Part shown: positions 24,891 through 37,239 of the stretch, piece by piece | Layout of the letters: each line of letters begins with the position of its first letter | Numbering within the stretch: position 1 is the stretch's first letter | Origin: Linum tenue | Taxonomy: Eukaryota > Streptophyta > Magnoliopsida > Malpighiales > Linaceae | Assembly (NCBI GenBank): GCA_946122785.1 | Contig: CAMGYJ010000011.1 | Span: 12,958,001 to 13,022,000, forward strand | Length of the DNA: 64,000 nucleotides | Direction of reading: 5' to 3' | The notes under the pieces: model-generated | Told to the model about the DNA's origin: nothing | Databases searched by the model: none | The model's input: the letters and a program-made list of their open reading frames with translations, nothing else | Position numbers and translations under genes: made by a program

Positions 24891-25035
24891 TGAATTTCCA
24901 AAAAACCAGAGTAGTTAGGGAAAAACAATAAGTTTTTTTTTACAGAAAACAGAGCAACATGTCCTGAATAGATAACATACATAATTATAAATAAGCCGTT
25001 CTGACAAACTAAGTTCCAAGTAGAACAGTTTTCAA

Positions 25036-26914
25036 TCATACGAAAGCTTTAAGGTTCCAGATTGAAGCAATTCGGATTGTAGGAGGATTTCCTGAAGTCC
25101 CAGGAGCAACATAAGCTTCAGCCATAAAAGGCACATAACACCTGTCTTGAATGCACTGATATCCTTCTTCATAGGTTAGACTGAAAAGTTCCTCAGGTGA
25201 AACCCAAACCAAGCCCAACACAGCCTCATGATCAAACACAACATCAACATATTCTCCCTCACACTCACATGTTGCTTGTAATTCATATCGTACCCTGAAT
25301 TAAACAATAAAAGGAACGTTTTGATTTTACTGGAATACAATGGACAACAGATTATTAGCAAAACATAAAATTGAATCATACCTTGGAAAACCTGAACAGG
25401 ATTTAAAGACTTCTGGACCGTATGTAAATCTTGTCATTTCCAGCATACAACGATAGAGAGCCTGAAGGAAGGAATTTGTGTTATAATAGGTAAAAGATAT
25501 GACTATATATTTGGGATATGTGTTATCCAATATAATCAGAACAACAAATATGATACATATACCTGGTAGGTCTGTGCATGGAACATTATATCATCCTTTA
25601 GCTGCCTTAGTGTTCTTTTGGGAGGAAGAAGACCACGGAGATAACCAATAGAGCAGCGAGAAGTGCTATTGATGTAAGTCACTGGCATTCGATCACCTAT
25701 GAACCTAAAAAGCAAAAAGAATGTTCGTATTGTTTTTCTAGCATCTAACAGAGCAGGGCTGTCAATATATAAACATAGAATTCGAATATAATAATACCTA
25801 TTTATGATTTTCTCATAATGGTGATTGTAAGAAGCAATGATCAGACAACTTCCAGGTGAAGATTGAAATACATATGCATCTCCAGTTCCATCTGTAATTA
25901 GCAACCTTGTAACAGCAGTAATTGTGGTAATGAGAGGAAGCCGAGCTTCAGATTCCCCTGCAAACTCCAAATACTTTGTAATCTCAGTTCCAGAGTAGTA
26001 CACTGTCGCCTTGTCGCCTCTACACAAATAGCAAAAGATCAGTTAATCCCACATAAAGTCTAACAAACAAAAGTCAGCACAAGAATACGCAAGAAACCTG
26101 CTGTTTTCTATGATGAGCTCAAACCCAAGAACACCATTACTTGAAAATTCTGGAATTGTTAGATGAACAACGCAACCCGTAACATCTGCAATTAAATTCA
26201 TAGTTAGCAAATAATCATGAATACTTTTTGGTGAAAACAACTTTCAAGGAAGATACCTCCATAATTTACAACTGCTTCTGCCTCTGTTGGAACAGCTGAG
26301 AACGAAGTTTTCAGAAAAGCATTGACAGAAAACTTTGGATAATCCGGATTGTCAGGCACACAAAATATTATCTGTTCACGCCTTATGGCAAATCGAACTT
26401 CGGCGGGAACAACACGCCTGTTTTCCCATGCAGGAATAACATGAAAGCCATCCAGAACATGTAAATCTCCTACTTTAAACTTATGTTGCATTTCTTGAAT
26501 GTCATCTTCCTCAACACAGGCCTCTAGCATATGTTCCTGTTAAATATGATCTAGTGCATTACTACAATAAAATCAAAACAAACAATAAATATTACATCAT
26601 ATAGACGAATGACAGACCTCTTTGTCAAGACACAGAACATGCATTGTTCTTTTATGCCCCTGAGAGTCATCACTATACTCAATCCATTTATTAAGAACTC
26701 GGACGATCATAATATCAATATAAGCACCAACGCGTAGTCCACGAAACACCTTGCATGTGGAAATTGGGTCTGTGGTAAACGAAAGACAATGAAAAACCCC
26801 AAAACTTCACACCTCGGCAGGGTTCATTCATAAACCAACAAACAGAAACTTGAAACAGAAAGCAACAGAGTCGATACCTCGTGGGAGACTTGGAAGTTTG
26901 AAATCACGCGGCAT
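25036..26914 (-). CDS. RPA70-like protein, eight exons, open reading throughout
   Basis: Replication protein A large-subunit-like, expected to bind single-stranded DNA through OB folds. Exons on the minus strand: 26914-26878, 26769-26618, 26536-26257, 26185-26098, 26019-25798, 25704-25563, 25461-25382, 25294-25036. All seven introns are GT-AG and phases agree, giving 419 codons and a stop. Segments: DBD-A-like N-terminus (VFRGLRVGAYIDIMIVRVL), VGDLHVLDGFHVIPAWENRR, DBD-B-like VTGCVVHLTIPEF and YLEFAGESEARLPLI, and DBD-C-like RYELQATCECEG with DVVFDHEAVLGL. The zinc ribbon normally inside DBD-C (four Cys) is poor: only RCMLEMTRF and KSCSGF keep single cysteines. It is shorter than cellular RPA70 (about 600 aa), which fits Helitron-borne versions. 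The ATG at 26914 is the first in frame with exon 2; whether an upstream exon exists is unknown. Confidence 0.78.
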
Positions 26915-27134
26915 TACACAACGATGCCTGATATGGAAAGACAATAGAAGATCAAAAATTTGTTCAAGTGTCAAGAAGCAGAAACAGAATGCAAGAATGC
27001 AAAAGGGAAAAGTATCGACGATTATACCCCATGAACACACGACTATCTCTGATCTCGAAGGTGCGGAGTACTGTAGTTCCTGCGAAAAGAAGTTTAGAGA
27101 ACAGGGGAAGTTAAAAAGGCAGAATCAGAACTGA

Positions 27135-27881
27135 AATGAAAAGGTGGTGGAAGTTGCTCCCTAAAACGTTTTCGCACCACCATTATAAAATCATAAATTG
27201 AGTATTCAATGGACCTTCAATTGTTCCCCTAATGGACCGAACAATTATAGAATGGGCTTCCCAAAAGCTATAGATACTTAATATAAGCTATAAGGCATCT
27301 CCTATTCGGGCTAAATATGAGAATACTGGGCCCAATTCATATGTATAATTATATATCGTAAAAGAGGGTCCGTTACTTATATTCATCTATCCGCGCCTGG
27401 GCTTGAAGCAAATTGAGAAAACACCAATGTTTCATTTGAGAACACTCTAATCATGTAACCGCAGTTTGTTACTGTCTATTCATTTTTAACATCGTCAATG
27501 GGCTAGGTAATACCACACAATCAAACTAAAGTTTGCTCTTGCTGTATATTTTAAAAAACATGGGTTGTACACGGTTCCTCATCTATGGCCATGTTCAACA
27601 TAGGCTAAAAACCATCAACTGGTTGTTCCTCCTTTCTTGACTACACTCTCAAACCGTTGTAACCCATAATCGGCTAGAAACCTTGGCTATTGATCCATGA
27701 ACAACACTGAGAAAACTCAACACGCAAGCTACTCGATAGTGCACCTCCCGTACTTGCAAAAGCTGAACATCAAACAAAAGATAGGTGGCATGGGAGAGAG
27801 ATGTCCACCAAGGCAATCAACGTTACATACGACATCATAAAAAAACATAAACAATACCATTACACCACGTACAATAACCAT
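27135..27881. other. AT-rich spacer upstream of the RPA70-like gene
   Basis: No coding signal. Presumably contains the promoter of the minus-strand RPA70-like gene, but no element can be singled out. Confidence 0.35.
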
Positions 27882-28424
27882 ACATAGGTCTTTTTGTTCC
27901 TTCTCGCAAGAACTTAACTATTTCCCTTGCACAAAAGAGGTTCATTTGATACACTAACACTTCCTAGCCTTGACTGTTCCTTTGCCCACAAAATGTAACC
28001 ATCTCCCCTATTGTTCAAAGGACCCCATCCACAAACATACAAGGATCAAAGTGAAATTTTCCATACATATATTCAAAATAGTAGCAATTGCAAAGGCAAT
28101 GCCTGTTCTGCCATCATGCAAAAATTCATGGGTCACCATTCAAATACATTACATAGGCTTTCTTGTTCCTTCTCGGCAGAACTGAACTATTTTCCTTGTA
28201 CAAAAGAGGTTCATTAGATACACTAACACTTCCTAGCCCTGACTGTTCCTTTGCCCACAAAATGTAACCATCTCCCCTATCGTTCAAAGGACCCCATCTG
28301 CAAACATAGAAGGATCAAAGTGAAATTCTCCATACATATATATATTAAAAACAGTAGCAATTGCAAAGGCAACACTTGTTCTGCCACCATGCAATAATCC
28401 ATGGGTCACCACTCAAATACATTA
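27882..28424. repeat. Two tandem 269-bp direct repeats
   Basis: Unit 1 27882-28150, unit 2 28151-28424, both starting ACATAGG and ending CAAATACATT. Shared words include TTAGATACACTAACACTTCC and CACAAAATGTAACCATCTCC. A third partial copy (TTTTCCTTGTACAAAAGAGG) occurs near 28,702. Units differ at several percent of positions. The short frames inside are not genes. Confidence 0.92.
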
Positions 28425-29760
28425 CAGGGAAGAAGGCCAACAAATAGTAAGAGTGGATTCCAATCCTAATCAAGATGCAATAACTCGTGGATTCGAAACC
28501 CACCCAAAAAATTAGCAAAAATTATTTCCTCTCAAGGAATTTGAAAGCATGAAGAACCGGTTAACAGATGGAATTCGTCGAGCGACGAACAGGGCAACAT
28601 AACCCTAGGAAAAATGGTAAATTTGATAAGCATCATAAGGCAAATACCTGACACGACATACAGTCACCCCGAGACCACACTTAACAATTAACAAACAATA
28701 CTATTTTCCTTGTACAAAAGAGGATCAAAGTGTTGTCGTGGACTTCGGCTTCCCGCGTCGTGGGTACTGTCCAACCCCGATCAACAAAGGAATAGGTACA
28801 GCAGATCTGGCGATTCTAGGCCATTCCTAGGTGGCCGATTGCAACGAACGCCTGCAAGATCTCACCCCCTTCTTGCTCCAGCCAATCTTTTGAAGGTGAG
28901 AAGAAAAAGAAAGAAACCAATTAATGATGAGATAAACAATTTCTCTCTCAGCAAGATTTAAAGTGATGAAAGAGTAATATAAATCTCAATCAGGAAAACC
29001 CAGAAAACATACTCTGGGGATCTGAGTATCTTCCAATTCCTCTCCGACCCCCTCAAATTTGCCAGTTGATTGCTCCAAGCACTGCTGGTTTCGAAAATGA
29101 GAAGAGAGCCAAAAGTAGAGAGAAAACAAAAGATGATCAATATATATAAACAAAATTTTGAGAGACAGAGGAACAATCACATGAAATCAGTATAGAACCT
29201 GTGGTTTTGGATGTTCTTCGAATCCTCCCTCCCTCTTCCAAATAGCTCCAAATCCACTCCAGGACACTCAAATCCCAACAGTCAAATCACAAACGAAATC
29301 AGGGAACTCCGATCGATCCACCAAAACAAATGAAATACAAAGCATCCATAGAAAGACTCACCACAGGAGATTCACAGCTGAAGGATGGATCAGCTCCGAT
29401 GCAAAGCTCGGATCCTTCTGTTCCTGAGAGAGGCGATGAACAAACCTGAAAAAAGAGGATCAAAGAAACCCCATTTTTCTAGATAGAAAGAGAGAGAATG
29501 AACCCAGTCAAGAAAAGGAAGAGAAAACGAATGCAAAGAAAGAGGAAGATATGTATTTCAAGAGAAGAGCACTCCTCTGACCTCGATGAGAGAGAATACA
29601 GCACCACGGGTAGATTAGGCTAACCACACATATTTTTTCTGCCAACCGTCAATCTCACTTGTTCTGCCTCCCTGACTAAGCTCCTATCCCCTCATATTTT
29701 TTTCCCTTCCTTTGCTTCCTGATTAGTCCCCTCAATTACCTTTCCAGTTTCAGAAAGTAC
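28425..29760 (-). other. Spacer with exon-like blocks, possibly 5' leader exons
   Basis: On the minus strand several short blocks are bounded by splice-like sites, e.g. a block ending CTGTG before GTGAGT near 29,363 and one after a pyrimidine tract near 29,082. They could be untranslated leader exons of the RPA70-like gene or captured host fragments. No protein family is recognised, so this is only a suggestion. Confidence 0.25.
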
Positions 29761-29891
29761 GCCCAGTCTACATCAGCAAGACACACCTCTCTTCTCCCAT
29801 ACCTCCCTCCTCTCTCAGCCTCCGAAGCCGGCACGACTCCCACCTCTCAAGCGGGCCACACCTCAAATACCCTGACCTTGCCCTAAGCCAC

Positions 29892-30248
29892 TTGCAGAGC
29901 CACTGCAATAAACCCTTCCAGTCCCCCAATGGGCCACCATCTCTGAGTCTCCCACCCACGGATACGTCGATCGCCTGCAGAGGACCTGACACAGCTGCCA
30001 AGGAGAATAGGTCGGCCGCCTTAAATCAATCCAATCAAGCAAATGGGCAGGCTCCAGCCACCGAGAGGGCCCTGGTGACCAACGCGTCCGTGGACCACAA
30101 CCGACCCAGCAGACCAAAAAAGCCCAACGACCAAGTTCCATCCCAACCGACCCGCCAAACACCCGTCCGATCCCAAAGAGCCCCCACCCAACGACAGCCC
30201 ACACAGCGCCAGCTTCCGGGTTATAACAGTACATCCCGGTCAGCATGA
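29892..30248 (+). CDS. Unrecognised Pro/Gln/Arg-rich open frame in a GC-rich island
   Basis: A 118-codon frame in the most GC-rich part of the right half of the window. Composition is low in hydrophobics and rich in P, Q, R, S and T (e.g. RQTPVRSQRAPTQRQPTQRQ), with no domain. It could be the disordered tail of a LINE ORF1 or a captured gene fragment. The reverse strand is also open, so coding status is doubtful. Confidence 0.25.
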   Translation: MQSHCNKPFQSPNGPPSLSLPPTDTSIACRGPDTAAKENRSAALNQSNQANGQAPATERALVTNASVDHNRPSRPKKPNDQVPSQPTRQTPVRSQRAPTQRQPTQRQLPGYNSTSRSA

Positions 30249-31528
30249 GCAGTAAAAGCAGTCTGCGTGTGCAGTACCAGGTCCTGCGGTGGGATTTATT
30301 TCTTTCAATATTTTAGGTTTGGGGAGCTCGGCTGTCCAAGGGAGGTTTGGGGTATTTTAGGATTAGTATGTTTTATGAGTATATTATAGTTAGGAATAAT
30401 TGAAAGGGAAGTCGAGGTATGAGATAATTGGGAAGGGTTAGAGTGTTAATATTTTTTTATTAGTATGATGTTAACATGAATTTCCGGTGAATTGTTAACA
30501 TGAATTTTAATCTATAAGAACATATTACAAGTTTCTAAAAGTACATCAGAAGTTTATTGGAGCATACAATAAGTTTCTTAAAGCAGATCACAAGTTCTAT
30601 GAAACATGTGAGAAACCTAAGAAAGCAACCCACAAGTTTTTTTTAAAGCATACCAAGAATCTCATAACATTGGACCTATTTATAAATCTTAAACATTTCA
30701 AGTATCAAAATATAAGAAAAATATTTTAGGTACTAAAACGTTCATTTTTATCAATACTTTTAGAAATTATTTGTAAAAAAAATTACTTTTAGGCATCAAA
30801 TATTAAATCTATTATGTTCAGGTAATAAAATGTAACTTTTTTATAAAACCTCAATGAAAGGAACATAGAGGAAGAGGGAATGAGGAAGGGAAGATGGTGA
30901 AGAACAGTTACTATATAATCCTTATTAAAATTGTTAATAGCGTGCTAACACCCTCCTCCTAGGATTAATTATTATTTAATTTTGTTAGGTGGCCAAAATA
31001 GAACCGAGTAGTATCATTGTTTTGGTTTATCGATAAAACCAAGATAGCCAATCTCATGAAAGGTTTCGTGTGACCGTAGCCAATTTCATTGCATAAAATA
31101 TAGATTGTCCGTGAAATTGATCCTCAGATCTCTCTGGATGAAGGATAACTTTGGGTATAAATGAAGTGATTGAGTTCAAATGATTGATTGGGTTGTTCTA
31201 CCATTTGTTGTTTTTATCTGATAAATTTTGGCATATTCTACTTAATGAAATCTTACACTCAAGTGTGGCGGTAGTAGATTGAAATTGCAAGTATATTTGC
31301 TATGATGAATGATTTTCCAATTGAAGCACAAGGAGATGTACATGGGCAAGGGAAGGATAAAGGTTAGTACTTATTTTCCTTTTTCATGTTTTATTAAATA
31401 TTGTCATCTGTGGTTCTGTGTGTTGCTTGGATCTATGGATATGTAGAGTATGAATAGTATATACCATGAAGACTTATCTCTTCTGACTTTGTCATATTTG
31501 TCCTTAACATAAATTTAAGAGCTAAATA
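30249..31528. other. AT-rich spacer
   Basis: No open frame or known repeat recognised. The 5' end of the Helitron that terminates at 32,511 may lie here, but no TC terminus could be fixed. Confidence 0.35.
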
Positions 31529-31653
31529 ATTCTATTGTTTTTATTTGCAAAAGGATTCAGGGTTATGCCATAACAATTCTGGTTGTATTGTATCTTTGCA
31601 CTCCTTATGTCTCATTGTAAGTTATATCTTCTAACATTCGTTATCCCTAAGTT

Positions 31654-32357
31654 TAGGGGCGGAGTCAGGATTTGACATTGGGGGGGGGGGCGGAAGGGGC
31701 GAATTTTTTTATTCTACTACTTCGAAAAACAGATAAAATTAACAAAAACATTTTTTTGCTATCATTATAACTGGCAATTTTAGATGATTAGAGTTAATCA
31801 AAATATTTATAAATTATTTCAAGTAGACAAACTCACAAAAGTGAATATATCATACCCATAAGTTTTATTTATGAATCCATTAGTTTATATGATTCTAAAA
31901 TTATTATTGATTTACCAATTGTAATTGTAACTGCAGAAAATGCAATTTCATCTTTGAGTCAGGAACGAAGACATAATGTAATGTTCCGAAGGGGTTTATT
32001 TGCTACTGCGGAAAGACAATAAAATTAAGAAAAAGGAAAAAAATTATATTTTGTAATATTTTCATAACATCAATTTTAATTCATATAAATTTTTATTTAA
32101 GAAATATGTATCAATTATTGAGACTAAAACTTGAAAAGTAAATATGTGCATTTAATGGGTTGCGAACTCCTAACCTAATGAAATTTAAAAGCAAGTTCCC
32201 AGCCGCTGGCCTATCTCACCTTCGTGTTCCACTATTGCAACCTGAACAATTTTATACAAAGTTCATAAGTTTATACGAAATTTCCAAATACCGGTATAAT
32301 TTGTACGTAACTTCTAAAATTCTGGGGGGGGGGAGCCTATGTGTAGCTCCGCCCCTG
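31654..32357. mobile_element. hAT-like MITE inside the Helitron tail (copy 1)
   Basis: Ends TAGGGGCGGAGTC and (reverse complement) CAGGGGCGGAGCT with an 8-bp flank CCTAAGTT / CCCAAGTT, one mismatch. Length 704 bp. G-runs follow both ends. Copy 2 is at 42295-42992. Non-coding; frames inside are spurious. Confidence 0.75.
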
Positions 32358-32480
32358 CCCAAGTTGAAGGTAAACATTTGAGCTTGAGGTCCTATATACT
32401 TCAAGCTAGACTAAAGAAATTTGACCTATATACTTAATGCAAATGCGCTTGCAAATAATGATCCAGAAACCAATCTTATA

Positions 32481-32511
32481 GCCGTTGCGAAGCGCGGCCA
32501 ACATCCCCTAG
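32481..32511 (+). mobile_element. Helitron 3' terminus (copy 1)
   Basis: GCCGTTGCGAAGCGCGGCC can form a short GC-rich hairpin and is followed by AACATCC and CCCTAG, then T. A hairpin about 10 nt before CTAG|T is the standard Helitron end. The element runs leftward; its 5' end is not located. Confidence 0.75.
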
Positions 32512-33303
32512 TTATGATAAATTAATTAATGCCCCACCACCATCACCTACCACAAAGCTTAAGATGTAGATCTGAGTCTGACCAGGTAGATACAAATATA
32601 TAGACAGCTAACTAGCCAGCACTACACGATCCTCACTTAAACAATATGATTACACCTGAAACCCTGAAGAACATGATACATTACTAAAAGATACAAATTC
32701 GTTTTTCGAGTTTCAGTACCTGTACCAACATAAAGTAATTTATCGAGGAATATCATTCATATGCCGCTTGCGGTGTTCCAATGGCCATTTCCAGTGGGTG
32801 GATCGTTGGAGAACTAGCAATAAAGGAAACTCAAAATGAGAGTTGGTGCATGATACAGCCCATTTCCCTCCCTCTGCCAAGCGGTAATAATTATTTAGAT
32901 TGGCACGGTTCATGGGCTATCTAGTACCTATCTATCTGGTACAAGATAAAATAGAACTACCCATGAAATGCAAAGTGTGGATGAAGTGCATAACAAAAAA
33001 CAAAAAAAAACTGAATTTTTGATAATCTAAGGACTTCTCCCCGGCAACGACGCAAAAAAATTAGTTCACCTACTACTAACAATCTATTCAAAGGCCAAGT
33101 GCAAGTAATGGTTAGAAGCAGTATAGTGGTTAAGTAATAAATTATCGATCTTGGATCGCCAGATCTACTATTACGTACTCAGACTAATTTGGTTATGTAA
33201 CAATTCCAGGTTTATATTGTATGCAAAAGATTAACAAAGCATAAAATAAACTAGTTTCAATGGGGGAAAAGGTTCCTCAGCCATGGATTCCCCCTAGATA
33301 CTA
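32512..33303. other. Unassigned sequence between Helitron end and CACTA end
   Basis: Present in both duplication copies (partner 43147-43932). In copy 2 a 116-codon plus frame (43416-43766) is open, but the corresponding frame in copy 1 is broken by small indels, which argues against a gene. Confidence 0.4.
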
Positions 33304-34520
33304 CACTATAAAAAATACATCCTTTAGTCACCGTAAATCCCGTGGCTAAAAGACAGAAAACGGTCGCTATATGCTTTTAGCGAGAGTTCTTTTCCGGCCG
33401 CTAAAAGCTTGGTCGCTAGATGTAACTGGCGACGGTGATTCAACTCCGGCCGTTAATTGCAATAACGACCGCACCAATACAGTCGTTAAAGGACTATTTA
33501 GGGACCGTAGAATACCCATGTCCCAGCTATTATATATATAACCATTTCTTTGTTTTAGTGATATTTTTTAATGTAATCAATAATCATACCCGTAAATCTA
33601 TATGCTGCCGTTTTTCCCAAACACAAAATCACCTGTTTCATTATAAAACTTATAAACATTACATTAAACCATTCAATTGTATTTGTTAATTGCTGCTAAT
33701 AGTATCAAATTACATAATAATTGAAAGCCAATACACGAGTAATCATTCAAGTCCAAAAGATGATGGGAATTTTTTAATACATGCTTCCACCATATGTCAG
33801 TGTTCTAGAAGATCTAACACCATTTACAAAAAGGTCTTCTAGATCTTCTGATGGAATATCCATTATCTTCCTCCATATATAACAAAATGTTAACTGTTAA
33901 TCCCATGTTTGACGTTCACTAGCTACCTGCAACAGCCCAAAGAGGAGTCTTAACATAAAAGAATGATAACTAAACCAATTTGCATTGATGGATAATCATA
34001 ATAATAATGACAACGAAAATAGTTACCAAAAGGGATTCATATATCAGTATGCATATCACAACATGTCAATAGGAGTTCTGGAAACAAATGCATAGTTCAA
34101 AAGTACCAACTATCTTAAAGTGATTCATTAGACAACTGACATTAAGGTTCTAAAATCATCTAAGGAAGATATAAACATAAAACAAAAATGGCTCACAAGT
34201 TGGACTAACAAAAGGAGGAAAACAACCTTTATCTAAAAATTCTAAAGTATGTACTCTGTAACGATTGGGATCTAGTTTCCCTCTGTTGCTTTCATATGCA
34301 CAAATATTCAGCCCTTAATAATAAAATATCTAAACTAAAGTCTAGATTCCACAAGCCTAAGTTGGTCTAATATACGCAGGAATACAACCCTTAGAGTCAA
34401 CTTCGCAAAAAACTAAAACAGAGGTGATAAGGCCAGGGGAAAAACAAACAAATATTACCCTTATATGATCTATTCTAAATAACACTATGAACTCAAAAGA
34501 ATCACATTGTACGTACCTAA

Positions 34521-37112
34521 TTAAGATTGTTGGTTGTTGCTTAGTTGACCTTTGAACATTTGCGCCCAAACTTGCATTTGCCCGGTCATCTGTGCCATAA
34601 TTTCATCCTTCAAATTTGCTGCTATCTTTGTTTCTATTGCAGCTTCCATATCAGCTCTTTCATTAGCTGCACTCATAGCTTTAGCCTTCAGATTTTCATT
34701 CTCTTGTTGCAGAAAAGCTTTTTCTTCTTCGAGTCTTCTTAATTTTGCTGCACGATCAGCATCCTTCTTTGCCTTTCGTAACTTCAGATGTTTGCATTTG
34801 TTCCCAGCTCCAGATCGTCTTTCATCTTCGCCATTAGCTCTTTCATTAGCTTTACGTCTGGCTATAGCCTTCAGGCTGTCATTCTCTTCTTGAAGAGAAG
34901 CCTTTTCTTCTTCCACTCTTCTTAATTTGGTTGCAGACTCAGTATCCTTCTTTTGTCTCTTCAGATGTTTTCGCTTTACCCCAGCTCCAGATCCTATTAC
35001 ATGGCCGTGATTCTGTTTCCGAAAACACTTTCCATCACTTCGTTCCGCTCCAAAGTAGGATCAGCTTCAATAGTTTCCTTAATATTAACCTATGAAAAGT
35101 GGGAATTAACCAATATATCATCACATCATTCATAAAAAAAAAAAAACAGTATATCATCAAAATTGACAGCAAATGCAATGAAGGATGAGAGAAATTGTAA
35201 TTACGTGTGCTCGTTTTGCTTCTGTATCCTTTATCTCATATCCGCTCTTGTAAGTTTGAAACCAAACTTCGTCCTCTTTTGGTTTAGTTCCATTTTTTGC
35301 TGCCTACGCATGAAAATTAGAGAAGGGCAATTGCATGTCAAACGACAATATATACGTGTTGTACTAAATAAATAATAATAGCTGCAACAACAAAGCAGCA
35401 GTCTTAGCATCAAATCACCCATAGTCCTTTAAAACCAATAAAAATTTCAAGTGGTGGCATTACGAGAATAATTACCAGATTGTATCTAATATTTCCAATC
35501 GAACGACTACCATTTCGATGATGCATTGTTTTCTTCATTCTATTCTTTTGATTCCTCTTGCTTCTTGCCTAAAAAATAAAAATTGAACATCATAAACAAA
35601 AAAATATTTTAATATCTCATTAATATTCAAGGTGGTACCAAAACAAATAGAGTAAGACTTAACACCTGAAATATTTCAGAGGAATAAACTTCTTTCAAAC
35701 ACCATGCCCAGTCTTCCTTGGTTAGCATTTTTGGCACCTTCTTCAGAGCAACTTCAAGAGAAGATGAAGTTTTCACACGTGAACGATACATCCCAGACCT
35801 CCATCTGTACCAACTACCTTTCATTTGATTAAACACATTATCTCTATTTTCTTCCATGTCCGGACTGTCAAAGTATTCCTACAAATAAGTTCATATATAA
35901 GGACATATATGCTGGAAAACTTAAGATATGGTCATACACTATTACACTAACTTTGCATACAAAGTTAATTACACATTGTTTATTACCTTCACAGCAGCCC
36001 ACATATATTCTGCTGGTTGTTCACCAATGTCTTCCCATTCTTTAATTCTAAATGGGCAAATTCGACTATCTCTAACAATCTTGCCAAGATGTCTCGAAAA
36101 GATTTCCTGATTTGTTCCAACAGGACGATTTTCTTCAAATTGTACCAGTAACTTTTGGCCTGGTCTAAGCTTAGCGAGTGCCTTGCACATGTTTGGGCCT
36201 CGAACTTTTTTCTTCGGTTTTACAACACCTTTACTAGTAGCAGCCTTGCCAACAGTTCGAGCACCTACAAGGCTAGTTGAAGCACTTGTAACAGCAGTAG
36301 CAGTTTTGTGACAATAGTAGCAGCTGCTGTGATGCCAATTGTAGCACCTGTGACACCCGTCACGCCAGTAGAAGCACCTACAATGTTATTTTCAGCACTA
36401 GTGACACTAGTTTTAGTACATATGACTCCAGCTTCAGCACTAGAAACACCAATTGCAGCACCTAAAACAATAGTATCAGCAACTATAAAAGAAAAATCTC
36501 ATTGGATATTCATAATAGCTTAAGAAATTCATTCACAACCTAGCCAAGAACTAATGGAAAGTTACCATCCATCCAAATTAGCACAAAATCCATCAATCAG
36601 AATCTAGGTCACCAAAAAACTCACCTTGATGCGCTGCTTGTTCATTCTCAATCAATGACATATCCTTCATGAATGTAGCTCCCATACCTTTTTTTGATGG
36701 AATTTCTTGATTTCTTGGGACATCATTTAGTAGTTGGTTATCACCATTCCTTCTTTCATTTCCAGTGGATCTTGTATTATCAACCAAAGAACCCTTCAAT
36801 CCTTGAGAAGCTATGAAGCAAGTTGATAAATGTTAGTATGTTGTAAGCTAAAAATCTCTTTACAAAATCGTTAAATTACTTACAGATGGTAGGCAATTGT
36901 CGTGAAAGCTCTTGAATTTTGGAATTCATACTTGACGATGAGCTCAAGCTACCAAATGATAATCTCTGTTTTGGCACACTCCTTCCCAACAAGCCTGGTG
37001 GAAGGAACTTCGTAGCACCTTTCTTCTTAGTGGGGTTATTGGACACCTCTAAAGCATTTCCTTTGTTCATTGTATCTCTAAAATTCAGAATAAAAAAATA
37101 TAATAAAATCAA
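34521..37112 (-). pseudogene. CACTA second gene: TNPA/Ptta-like, Transposase_24 type
   Basis: Exon-like blocks on the minus strand: 37074-36896 (MNKGNALEVSNNP... LPPGLLGRSVPKQRLSF), 36800-36593 (ENEQAAHQGEFF), a degenerate Ala/Thr/Val repeat block 36480-36230, then 36190-35980 with LRPGQKLLVQFEENRPVG and FSRHLGKIVRD, 35857-35660 with MLTKEDWAWCLKEVYSSE, a basic block (KKTMHHRNGSRS) near 35,540, EDEVWFQTYKSGYEIKD near 35,260, and a C-terminal coiled coil (34916-34521) ending WAQMFKGQLSNNQQS. This block order matches plant Ptta/En/Spm proteins, which bind subterminal repeats. A frame break near 36,300 in the repeat block suggests damage. Exact splice sites were not all resolved. Confidence 0.7.
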
Positions 37113-37239
37113 GATCTCTTTAACATGATCAGTAAGAACAACACTTTAGTAATAGACTAGCATGACATTCACAAAAAGTAGAGTAACGATAACTTGAATT
37201 AAACCACATACAAATAAAATATTTACCCACACGTGTAGA

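Larger units (their letters stand above)
31529..35571. repeat. Segmental duplication, copy 1 (4.04 kb)
   Basis: Nearly identical to 42071-46082 from ATTCTATTGTTTTTATTTGC to GCTTCTTGCCTA. It spans a Helitron 3' end, a hAT element, a CACTA left terminus and the 3' exons of the CACTA second gene. Compared with copy 2 it lacks about 90 bp near 31,637 and has an extra coiled-coil module near 34,700-34,790. Confidence 0.95.

Noticed and set aside
29892..30248. GC-rich open frame as a functional gene
   Set aside because: No domain, both strands open, no splice or promoter context; kept only as a low-confidence feature.
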